Part shown: one piece after another, positions 1 to 5,280 of the stretch
How the letters are laid out: each line of letters starts with the position of its first letter
Position numbering within the stretch: the first letter of the stretch is position 1
Source of the DNA: Calditrichaceae bacterium
GTDB lineage: Bacteria > Calditrichota > Calditrichia > Calditrichales > Calditrichaceae
Length of the DNA stretch: 6,184 bases
Direction of reading: 5' to 3'
Assembly: GCA_030622395.1 (NCBI GenBank)
Contig: JAUXGF010000185.1
Span: 1-6,184 of the forward strand
Program-made: the position numbers and the translations under genes
Notes under the pieces: generated by a model
The model's database searches: none
What the model was told of the DNA's origin: nothing
The model's input: the letters and a program-made list of their open reading frames with translations, nothing else

Positions 1-234
1 GGCATTAAAGTTTGTCTTTTTTATTAAAGGGGCATTATTTTGTGGATGGGAAACGACATTAGTGTTTTTAGAATCAACTTTAGGCGCAGCCGGCTCTTGC
101 GGCATTTCCAAAACCTTACAATTCTTAATCGGGACAGGATGAAACGTTTTCTTAAGTTTTTTGCTGTCGTCACTTGAATAACTAATTGAAAATAAAAACA
201 AAATAAATAGTAAAATAGTAAAATTACGCGTCAT
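1..234 (-). CDS. Small secreted protein of unknown function, N-terminal part (cut by the left edge)
   Basis: The frame is open from the ATG at 234 to the window edge: 78 codons with no stop. The N-terminus reads as a signal peptide: a short start with Arg3, a hydrophobic core at about residues 5-16 (ILLFILFLF), then a polar SISYSSDD stretch where cleavage after about residue 20 is plausible. There is no lipobox Cys, so it is probably periplasmic or secreted rather than a lipoprotein. The mature part starts lysine-rich (KKLKKTFHP), has one Cys at residue 39 and a Pro/Ala-rich stretch (PQEPAAPK). This low-complexity composition looks like a linker before a domain that lies outside the window. 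The start is well supported by GGAGG at 239-243, 4 nt before the ATG. I do not recognise the family. It is separated from pilZ by 909 nt and is probably transcribed on its own. Confidence 0.72.
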   Translation of the reverse strand, partial: MTRNFTILLFILFLFSISYSSDDSKKLKKTFHPVPIKNCKVLEMPQEPAAPKVDSKNTNVVSHPQNNAPLIKKTNFNA

Positions 235-274
235 AATGCCTCCAAATAGCTGGTTGATAAATTTAATTTTTTTC

Positions 275-308
275 AGACTTCACAGGTTTTCGAAAACCTG
301 TCGGGTCT
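275..308. repeat. Perfect palindrome within a longer imperfect hairpin, in the leader of the secreted gene
   Basis: Positions 282-301 form a perfect 20-nt palindrome: ACAGGTTTTC followed directly by its reverse complement. After a 3-nt mismatched patch on each side (TTC / CGG), AGAC at 275-278 pairs with GTCT at 305-308. On the minus strand the element begins TTAGACCCGACAGG. Neither strand has a T-tract directly after the stem, so it is not a standard intrinsic terminator. It sits about 40-75 nt upstream of the ATG at 234 and may lie in that leader. Palindromes of the ACAGGTTTTnAAAACCTGT type are, from general knowledge, common dispersed repeats in Bacteroidota/Chlorobiota-type genomes. I infer a copy of such a repeat. 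Confidence 0.7.
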
Positions 309-633
309 AATACTTATCGTATATTAAAAATAATTATTTAACTTTTTCCTTTTATATGGGAAATTGTCAGGTGTTTTGAAGAGCCGTTGGTATTATAAAT
401 CCCCTTTGTAATCAACTTAGAAAATATAATTTATATCAAATTTTCAATTAACAAAATGGTAATTTAATTCAACTTTTTAGCCGTTGGAAATGATAGAGTA
501 AAATATAACGACAAAATAATAAAATTACAACCGGATTTTATAAAATAAAATTGATTACTTTGAACTAACTTATTGTTTATTATTAGATAATAAAGCTTTT
601 CGATTAATCATAAATTTTTTTTAGATTCTGGTA

Positions 634-653
634 AAATATGTATAAATATGTAT
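634..653. repeat. Tandem duplication of a 10-nt AT-rich unit
   Basis: AAATATGTAT occurs twice back to back (634-643 and 644-653) with no mismatch. The period is close to one helical turn. In such an AT-rich stretch this could be slippage or a protein-binding site; nothing adjacent decides between them. Confidence 0.55.
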
Positions 654-937
654 TGAATTCCGGCGGCAATAACAATATTCATTAAATAATTGTACAAATA
701 TTATAACGTTTTTCAACATTGCCCGACTTGCGATATTTTAGTCAATGAAATTAAATTAACTGATCATAATAATTATTCATGAAAATTATTTTATAAAAAG
801 ATGGTTAAACCATGAGGATTTATTAGAATGTTTAAGTAATACAATAAGACAAGGCTAATCCGATGACACAAACCTTCCATGGTATAATGTTCCATTGCAG
901 TAGCATTTATATAACAATTCAGCACATGCAAAGAATT

Positions 938-985
938 GGAGTAGTGGAATACTGGAGTAATGGATTGATGTTTAAATGGTTAAAT
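938..985 (+). repeat. Degenerate octamer tandem array (GGAGTANT-like)
   Basis: Six consecutive octamers can be laid out in register: GGAGTAGT, GGAATACT, GGAGTAAT, GGATTGAT, GTTTAAAT and GGTTAAAT. The first four match a GGAnTAnT pattern well and the last two only at GG/T positions. An 8-nt period is not a multiple of 3, so it does not look like selected coding sequence. The array lies inside the gene-free gap. It resembles decayed simple-sequence expansion seen in intergenic DNA of some uncultured bacteria (general impression, not checked). Confidence 0.55.
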
Positions 986-1021
986 TATTACATTTCATCC
1001 CTATCGCAGACATCCTTTCTT

Positions 1022-1075
1022 CTCCCGCGCCGCAGGAGCATCACTCTATTATTCCCTGCCTGTCGGCAGGCACGG
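1022..1075. repeat. Two adjacent GC-rich hairpins, probably dispersed-repeat sequence
   Basis: In otherwise AT-rich DNA, 1022-1038 folds as CTCCCGC / GCAGGAG around a GCC loop with one mismatch. Positions 1057-1072 fold as a perfect 6-bp stem, TGCCTG-TCGG-CAGGCA, which extends to 1054-1075 across one C-C mismatch. The second has the TGCCTGTCGGCAGGCA form of palindromic repeats often found between genes in uncultured bacteria (from memory). Neither is followed by a T-tract on the minus strand, so I do not call a terminator for pilZ, although they lie downstream of its stop. Confidence 0.5.
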
Positions 1076-1143
1076 CACCAATCCATTAATCCGATTCTTC
1101 ACACGGGCTGAGCTGTTAACTAAAAATTGTTTTTCAAATTTCT

Positions 1144-1482
1144 CTATTTCAATATCGATGGATAAACTATAGCGATTTTATTCAGATCTTCATCCGTAAG
1201 AAAATCAAACTCAATGCCGATTTGAAATTGACCATCGTCAACTTCCTGAAGATTTCGTACTTTACCGATTGTTTTAACAACGTCGTCACCCAATCCGATA
1301 GTGAGTTCTATTTTTAATCCTATATCCATCGCTTCTTTAAATTGAATAGCGATTCCAGTACGGCTAATGTCGAGCGTTTCAACCATTCCTTCATTACATA
1401 CCCGGCCTTCTTTATCAAATAAACGAAACGCTAACAAATTTTCAGAATTGATGCGAACAGCGCCTCTTCCTTCAAAATCCAA
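1144..1482 (-). CDS. PilZ domain protein, putative c-di-GMP receptor
   Basis: This is a 112-residue stand-alone PilZ domain, predicted cytoplasmic. The two c-di-GMP-binding signatures of the family are visible: RxxxR as RGAVR at residues 6-10 and (D/N)xSxxG as DISRTG at 38-43. They are followed by the beta-barrel strands and a closing QIGIEF segment at about 87-92. Proteins of this type bind the second messenger and act by contacting a partner in motility, secretion or exopolysaccharide control; the partner is not evident here. The start is TTG, supported by a strong GGAGGT at 1489-1494, 6 nt upstream. An ATG at 1496 is in another frame. The N-terminus is very short before RxxxR, which fits a single-domain PilZ protein. 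It has its own 233-nt upstream gap with repeats and is probably a separate transcription unit. Domain call strong; binding of c-di-GMP inferred from motifs. Confidence 0.88.
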   Translation of the reverse strand: MDFEGRGAVRINSENLLAFRLFDKEGRVCNEGMVETLDISRTGIAIQFKEAMDIGLKIELTIGLGDDVVKTIGKVRNLQEVDDGQFQIGIEFDFLTDEDLNKIAIVYPSILK

Positions 1483-1488
1483 AACTTG

Positions 1489-1494
1489 ACCTCC
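1489..1494 (-). promoter_or_regulatory. Shine-Dalgarno site fixing the TTG start of the PilZ gene
   Basis: GGAGGT on the minus strand lies 6 nt before the TTG at 1482. It decides the start because the nearest ATG (1496) overlaps this site and reads a different frame that stops after 21 codons at 1431. Confidence 0.75.
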
Positions 1495-1514
1495 ATTAAA
1501 TTGATTTACTTTAT

Positions 1515-1543
1515 TGTTAATCTGTTAAATGTTAATCTGTTAT
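1515..1543. repeat. Cluster of TGTTAA hexamers upstream of pilZ, possible operator
   Basis: TGTTAA begins at 1515, 1523 and 1530, with a TGTTAT variant at 1538, giving spacings of 8, 7 and 8 nt. It can also be read as a perfect 13-nt direct repeat (TGTTAATCTGTTA at 1515-1527 and 1530-1542). The cluster starts 32 nt upstream of the pilZ TTG codon, where a promoter or operator is expected. No promoter can be called with confidence around it. Regulation is an inference from position only. Confidence 0.6.
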
Positions 1544-1566
1544 ATGCATATTAATTGCTGCTTAAA

Positions 1567-1579
1567 GAGGTAATACCTC
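1567..1579. repeat. Short perfect inverted repeat
   Basis: GAGGTA and TACCTC surround a single A (in practice a 5-bp stem with a 3-nt loop). On the minus strand it is followed only by TTTAAGC, so terminator function for the manC side is doubtful. Confidence 0.35.
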
Positions 1580-1640
1580 AGTCTTTGGCGGGAATTTTTT
1601 AGGCTCTATATTTGAGATGACATAAACCCACCCTTGCTTG

Positions 1641-1657
1641 CATCCCGACACTTCGGG
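1641..1657 (-). repeat. CCCGA stem-loop repeat, copy A (inverted relative to copy B at 3209-3225)
   Basis: On the minus strand this reads CCCGAAGTGTCGGGATG, a 5-bp stem (CCCGA / TCGGG) with a 4-nt loop plus ATG. It matches the plus-strand sequence at 3209-3225 at 16 of 17 positions. It lies between the small unknown gene (stop at 1716) and pilZ, outside both reading frames. Confidence 0.6.
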
Positions 1658-1715
1658 GTAAAAATCAATTACAATATTCCACCAATATCTGGGCTTTTCC
1701 CTTAAAAGTTATCCT

Positions 1716-1964
1716 TTAACAACCTTTACATAAAATCTCTTTTATTTCCGGCGTAAGTATTTCCTCCGGTATTTCCAATTGTTTTAATTCATCTATAATG
1801 ATATTTATTTTAGCCTCTGTCTCAGAACGCCGGTTTAAGTAAAAATAACTGTGATCATGATAGCGAACCAATCCGCCGCGAAAATTCCCGCGGCCATATT
1901 TAACAGTAAAAGAAAGGCGCTCAAGCAGATTTAATAATTCTTCTAATATTTTCTCTTTCTGCAT
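1716..1964 (-). CDS. Small conserved-looking protein of unknown function with C-terminal CxxC
   Basis: This 82-residue protein has an amphipathic helix at about 3-17 (EKILEELLNLLERL), a central YGRGNFRGGLVRYHDHSYFYLNRR stretch in two parts (residues 23-33 and 34-46) that reads as glycine-rich turn plus beta strands, a second helix at about 48-63 (ETEAKINIIIDELKQL), and a final helix ending in CKGC (79-82), a CxxC that could bind metal or be redox active. There is no signal peptide or membrane segment, so it is probably cytoplasmic. It resembles small uncharacterised proteins of FCB bacteria with an (F/K)GGL core and an LNK/LNR strand, but I cannot name a family. I chose the ATG at 1964; an in-frame TTG at 1985 would add 7 residues, and neither has a good Shine-Dalgarno site. 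It follows manC by 62 nt (41 with the TTG start), so co-transcription is likely. Confidence 0.7.
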   Translation of the reverse strand: MQKEKILEELLNLLERLSFTVKYGRGNFRGGLVRYHDHSYFYLNRRSETEAKINIIIDELKQLEIPEEILTPEIKEILCKGC

Positions 1965-2026
1965 AGAAATTGACGTCCGCTTCAATTGAATAATTATATT
2001 ACAATAATAACAATATTTTGGCGAAC

Positions 2027-3103
2027 TTACAAATACTTATCGAATTTTTTCCTGCGCAGGTTGTCAACTACGTCTTTTACTTTTTGTGATTCTTCTTTCC
2101 TGCAAATCAACAAAGCATCGTCTGTCTCAACGACCACCAAATCTTCTACATCAACGGCAGCCACTAATTTTTTAGACGAAAATATATAGTTGTTTTTAGC
2201 GTTCAAAAGAACTTTCTCTGGCGCTTGGACCGCATTACCTTTTGAATCTTTCTCGGAAATATTATAAACCGCTTCCCATGAGCCGACGTCATTCCACCCA
2301 AAATCAGCCTCGATTACGCAAACATTTTTAGCGGCTTCCATTATACCATAATCAATTGAAATAGATTTTGTTTTAGAGTAGACGTCATAAATCGCCTCAT
2401 CCATTTGAGGCGTATCCACTTTTTCCTTAAGAAAACTTAATCCTTCGGCTAATTCCGGCTGATGCTCGTCAAACTCATCCATAATAGATTTCACCGACCA
2501 TATAAACATACCGCTGTTCCAAAGAAAATCACCGCTTTCTAAAAAACGTTTTGCCGTTTCTAAATTTGGTTTCTCGGCAAACGTTTTTACCTTATAAATT
2601 GAGCGGTTAAAAGTTGAGGCAATCTCCGAGTATTTTTGAATATACCCATAGCCTGTTTCAGGATATGCAGGCTTAATGCCTATTGTAATAAGACAGTCTC
2701 GTTCGGGAATATATTTTGCAGCAGTGATTAATGTATTTCTAAATTTTTCAACATCCTTAATCAGATGATCAGAGGGCAGAACAATCATAATCTCATTATT
2801 TTTTTCTCGGCTTTGAATAATCGCCCCTGCTAATCCGATACAGGGCGCTGTATTGCGTCCGAAAGGTTCGGCTATAATATTTTTTTTAGGTATTTCGGGA
2901 AGTTGTTTACTTACTGAATCTTTTAATTCGCTGCTTGTAATAACTAAGATTTTATCAGTTGAAGTTAATTCCTTAATCCTGTCATAAGTCATTTGCAGCA
3001 TAGATCTTTCGCCAAAAATATTAAGCATCTGTTTTGGAAGAGAAGCTCTGCTTCTCGGCCAAAATCTTGTGCCGATTCCACCAGCCATTAATACAATATA
3101 CAT
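2027..3103 (-). CDS. manC: Mannose-1-phosphate guanylyltransferase (GDP-mannose pyrophosphorylase)
   Basis: This cytoplasmic enzyme joins GTP and alpha-D-mannose-1-phosphate to give GDP-mannose and pyrophosphate; GDP-mannose is the donor for mannosylated glycans and the precursor of GDP-fucose and similar sugars. The 358 residues show the nucleotidyltransferase signature GGIGTRFWPRSR at 8-19 with PKQ at 23-25, EPFGRNTAP at 79-87, the metal-binding region SDH at 111-113, GYGYI at 151-155, FAEKP at 175-179, WNSGMF at 195-200, DYGIME at 251-256 and FGWNDVGSW at 268-276. The C-terminus is a short left-handed beta-helix-like tail. The fused mannose-6-phosphate isomerase cupin of longer ManC/AlgA proteins is absent, so the enzyme is monofunctional. 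The start at 3103 gives the usual MYIVLMAGG opening with GGAGA 4 nt upstream; an ATG 17 codons earlier (3154) adds only atypical residues from the repeat-bearing leader. Confidence 0.95.
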   Translation of the reverse strand: MYIVLMAGGIGTRFWPRSRASLPKQMLNIFGERSMLQMTYDRIKELTSTDKILVITSSELKDSVSKQLPEIPKKNIIAEPFGRNTAPCIGLAGAIIQSREKNNEIMIVLPSDHLIKDVEKFRNTLITAAKYIPERDCLITIGIKPAYPETGYGYIQKYSEIASTFNRSIYKVKTFAEKPNLETAKRFLESGDFLWNSGMFIWSVKSIMDEFDEHQPELAEGLSFLKEKVDTPQMDEAIYDVYSKTKSISIDYGIMEAAKNVCVIEADFGWNDVGSWEAVYNISEKDSKGNAVQAPEKVLLNAKNNYIFSSKKLVAAVDVEDLVVVETDDALLICRKEESQKVKDVVDNLRRKKFDKYL

Positions 3104-3107
3104 CTTG

Positions 3108-3112
3108 TCTCC
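3108..3112 (-). promoter_or_regulatory. Ribosome binding site deciding the manC start
   Basis: GGAGA on the minus strand lies 4 nt before the ATG at 3103. This supports that codon over the in-frame ATG at 3154, which has no comparable site and would extend the protein beyond the family's normal N-terminus. Confidence 0.65.
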
Positions 3113-3186
3113 ATATAAACTCACATGCGCTATCGCACTCAACGAACGATGCACGAATATGTCCCGTAATTCGGTAAAAGTTTATT

Positions 3187-3250
3187 CCCCTTTAGAAAAG
3201 GGGTTAGACCCGAATTGTCGGGATGTCTGCGGCAGGGGCAGGCTCGTCCC
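3187..3250. repeat. Composite stem-loop repeat between the TPR gene and manC (includes CCCGA copy B)
   Basis: Three foldable units follow one another in a GC-richer island. CCCCTTT / AAAGGGG around AGA (3187-3203) is a perfect 7-bp stem. TTAGACCCGA with CCCGA / TCGGG around ATTG (3209-3222) is copy B of the repeat also seen inverted at 1641-1657, and its TTAGACCCGA (3204-3213) also occurs on the minus strand at 310-301. GGGATG / CGTCCC (3220-3225 with 3245-3250, one G-T pair) encloses a CTGCGGCAGGGGCAGG stretch. The second and third stems share GGG 3220-3222 and cannot form together. It lies in the manC leader or the TPR-gene trailer. I infer a dispersed palindromic repeat. Confidence 0.6.
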
Positions 3251-3285
3251 AAAAAGGAAATTACAATTATTTCATTAAACTTCCT
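3251..3285 (-). terminator. Weak intrinsic-terminator-like hairpin after the TPR gene
   Basis: Directly after the TAG stop at 3286, the minus strand reads AGGAAGTT, a 15-nt loop, then AATTTCCT, giving an 8-bp stem with one G-U pair, followed by TTTT. The position and T-run fit rho-independent termination, but only two pairs are G-C and the loop is long, so read-through into manC is quite possible. Confidence 0.35.
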
Positions 3286-4224
3286 CTATTCTTTTCCCTT
3301 ATTAATGGTGGCTAACCATTCTTTGGCCACAATATTTTTCGGTTCTAAATCTAAAACCGTCGTAAAAACACGTTTGGCGTTATTTATCTCGCCGTTTAAA
3401 GTGTACGTTTCTCCTAAGTTATTTAAAGCTCCTATATAGCGGGGCTTTAATGTCAGCGCTTTTAGGAATAATTTTATCGCCGTTTCATAATCTTCATCAA
3501 CCTTGTGAAGATAACCTAAATTATTAATAGCTTCCGGATAATTCTTTTTATATTCAATGGCTTTTGTCAAGTGATACTTAGCGCTGTCCATGCAATCTTC
3601 ATAATAATAAGCAACCGCAATATTGTTATGCGCTTTAGCGTAAGTAGAATCAATTTCCAATACCTTACGATATTCAGTGATTTGTTTCTCATAATCAATT
3701 TCTTTAGTCGCATTTTCGACAATTTCAAAAACTTTTTTGCTTAAATTGCCACTTATTATCCTTTTAACCAATTTACGATTTCTTATCGCCGGTTCAAAAC
3801 TAGCATCAGCCGCTAAAGATTTATTAAAATAAACCAACGCTTCATCATAGTTGTTTAATAAAAACAACATATACCCGGCGTTATTGTAAGCCTGACAATA
3901 ATCAGCGTTCAGGCTGACTGCAATCTTAAACTCCACTAAAGCGTCTTCAATACGGTCTAAGCTGTGTAATGAGATACCCAAAAAATTATGCACTTCTGCG
4001 TCATCCGGAATAATTTCCAACGCCTTACGCCATGAAGACACCGCCATACTATCATTGCCTGCATGATGATAGGAAATTCCATCGCTTACATAATTCTCCG
4101 CCTCTACCAGACGCAGTTCCTCTTCTGTAATTGCAGGCTCAGCTTCTTCTTTTGGAGCAGGCTTAAACAAAGCGCAGGATGAAATAAAAAATACAATGCC
4201 TAATAAAATTAATAATTTCTTCAT
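3286..4224 (-). CDS. TPR-repeat outer-membrane lipoprotein
   Basis: This 312-residue protein has a lipoprotein signal peptide: KK at 2-3, a hydrophobic core LLILLGIVFFI, then the lipobox ISSC with Cys17 as the lipidated residue. Ala at +2 gives no inner-membrane retention signal, so an outer-membrane, periplasm-facing location is likely. An acidic linker (about 22-41) leads into tetratricopeptide repeats at about 42-75, 76-109 and 110-143, a degenerate helical stretch with a half repeat (about 144-195), then repeats at 196-229, 230-263 and 264-297. NNAGYMLF, NNLGYLH and NNLGETYT carry the conserved Asn/Gly of helix A. TPR arrays bind peptides or proteins; the partner is unknown. Similar proteins serve in envelope assembly, but no specific role can be assigned. 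The ATG at 4224 has AGAGGA 4 nt upstream. A 228-nt gap separates it from dapF, so it probably has its own promoter. Confidence 0.88.
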   Translation of the reverse strand: MKKLLILLGIVFFISSCALFKPAPKEEAEPAITEEELRLVEAENYVSDGISYHHAGNDSMAVSSWRKALEIIPDDAEVHNFLGISLHSLDRIEDALVEFKIAVSLNADYCQAYNNAGYMLFLLNNYDEALVYFNKSLAADASFEPAIRNRKLVKRIISGNLSKKVFEIVENATKEIDYEKQITEYRKVLEIDSTYAKAHNNIAVAYYYEDCMDSAKYHLTKAIEYKKNYPEAINNLGYLHKVDEDYETAIKLFLKALTLKPRYIGALNNLGETYTLNGEINNAKRVFTTVLDLEPKNIVAKEWLATINKGKE

Positions 4225-4452
4225 ACCATCCTCTTGTAAATTATTTTTAATATTACAAAATATTTAAGTCGTTTTAGATTTTAACCTTTATTCCAAACAT
4301 CCGGTATCGTTTCTATCAATTTTCACTGTTAAATAATCTATATGTATTTTTTACATTCGTATCAAAATATAATACAACAAAATCAATTTACAATATTATA
4401 ATAAAAAATAAATTTAATAATAGTGATAATATACATAAATTTTAACATTGAT
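4225..4452. other. AT-rich gap between dapF and the TPR gene
   Basis: The 228 nt hold no open frame of note. I see no GC-bearing terminator after dapF, only AT-only inverted repeats such as TTGATT / AATCAA over the dapF stop and ATGTA / TACAT at 4342-4356. The promoter of the TPR gene is expected here, but no -35/-10 pair stands out from the AT background. Confidence 0.55.
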
Positions 4453-5280
4453 TTAATCATTAATCAAAAAATATTGTCCGGTATAAGTCTGGCGGGCGGC
4501 GCCTTCCAAAAAGATACGATTATCTTTTTTCATTACTTTTAATAATCCGCCTTTTGTCTTAACTTCCAGCATATTACCGTTCGGATAAATTTTATGCCAA
4601 TATAATAAAGCGCTTGCAGTAACTCCTGTGCCGCATGATAACGTCTCATCTTCCACGCCGCGTTCATAAGTGCGCGCTTGTAATTTGTTTTTTTCTAAAA
4701 TTTTAATAAAATTTACATTCGTCCCTTTTTTTTTAAACATGAGATGATAACGTAAATATATTGCAATTTTTTTGAAATCAATCTTATCTAAATCCGAATT
4801 AACCCGAACAACTAAATGAGGCACTCCGGTATCTATAAAACCCAGAACTTCCATATCCTGCGGCAGGTCAAATACGCCGCTGTCAATTTTTTTTATTAAA
4901 CCATTTACAAACAGCTCTACCTTAATATTATCCGCAGAATTGATAAACGCTTCATGCTTTTTATCAGAAACATAAAAGAATATTTTTTCTTTAGTTTTTA
5001 CTAATCCTAAAATATTTGCAAATAAAATTAGCGCCCGGCTGCCGTTTGCGCACATATCTGCTCTGCAGCCGTCGGAATTGAAATAATCCATTCCAAAATA
5101 TTTTTTATGATAAGAAGTTAAAAAGATAAGCCCGTCCGCCCCAATGCCAAAATTTCGATTACACATAAGACGAATTTGTTTTTGCGAGAAAGATTCTGCA
5201 TCAATTTTCCGCCCGTCAATCAAAATAAAATCATTTCCTGTAGCTTCAATTTTAATAAAATTAATTACCGGCCGCTTCAC
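4453..5280 (-). CDS. dapF: Diaminopimelate epimerase
   Basis: This PLP-independent cytoplasmic racemase converts LL- to meso-diaminopimelate, the last step before lysine and the cross-linking residue of Gram-negative peptidoglycan. The 275 residues are of normal length. Visible family motifs are GNDFILID (15-22), GIGADGLI (45-52), FNSDG (67-71), the first catalytic Cys77 in MCANG, GVPHLV (152-157), GTNVNF (186-191), and YERGVEDETLSCGTG (205-219) with the second catalytic Cys216 and Glu210. Both cysteines of the two-base mechanism are intact. The usual CGNG is CANG here and the second Cys of CGNGxRC is replaced (SRAL), a mild deviation. The start is GTG at 5280, whose GTGA overlaps the TGA of the upstream Ig-like gene, so the two are probably translationally coupled; a longer start is excluded by family length. 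The Shine-Dalgarno match is weak (GGGG). Confidence 0.95.
   Translation of the reverse strand: MKRPVINFIKIEATGNDFILIDGRKIDAESFSQKQIRLMCNRNFGIGADGLIFLTSYHKKYFGMDYFNSDGCRADMCANGSRALILFANILGLVKTKEKIFFYVSDKKHEAFINSADNIKVELFVNGLIKKIDSGVFDLPQDMEVLGFIDTGVPHLVVRVNSDLDKIDFKKIAIYLRYHLMFKKKGTNVNFIKILEKNKLQARTYERGVEDETLSCGTGVTASALLYWHKIYPNGNMLEVKTKGGLLKVMKKDNRIFLEGAARQTYTGQYFLIND

Larger units (their letters stand above)
235..1143. other. Long AT-rich intergenic stretch with no supportable gene
   Basis: Between the start of the left-edge secreted gene and the pilZ stop lie 909 nt without a gene I can support on either strand. About 310-860 is extremely AT-rich, with frequent stops in all frames and no tRNA-like cloverleaf or other RNA gene that I recognise. 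It contains a perfect palindrome (282-301), a 10-nt tandem duplication (634-653), an octamer array (938-985) and two GC-rich hairpins (1022-1075). The only open frame above 80 codons (863-1111, plus) runs through the octamer repeat and the hairpins and looks spurious. The part next to 234 must carry the promoter of the secreted gene, but I cannot place it. Confidence 0.75.

Noticed and set aside
382..487. AGCCGTTGG occurring twice, at 382-390 and 479-487
   Set aside because: The match stops at 9 nt, the flanks differ, and there is no third copy or target-site pattern. It is too weak to call a mobile-element end or an iteron.
768..790. AATAATT / AATTATT inverted repeat with a TTCATGAA loop
   Set aside because: It is an AT-only stem in extremely AT-rich DNA and is expected by chance. 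No neighbouring signal gives it a role.
863..1111. An 82-codon plus-strand open frame in the long gap
   Set aside because: It spans the octamer array and two GC hairpins, has no clear ribosome binding site, is the only plus-strand candidate in an all-minus region, and its protein has no recognisable domain or sensible composition.
1515..1542. A CRISPR array or plasmid-type iterons
   Set aside because: There are only two 13-nt units with a 2-nt gap, no spacers, and no cas or rep gene nearby.
3104..3154. A 17-residue N-terminal extension of ManC from the ATG at 3154
   Set aside because: The family starts right before the MAGGxGTR signature. GGAGA sits at the right distance from the ATG at 3103, and the extension has no family-like residues.
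3069..3439. Plus-strand open frames across the manC / TPR-gene gap
   Set aside because: They run antisense through well-supported genes and stem-loop repeats, and their products show no domain features.
4342..4356. ATGTA / TACAT hairpin as a dapF terminator
   Set aside because: It has one G-C pair per arm, lies nearly 100 nt past the stop, and no proper T-tract follows it on the minus strand.
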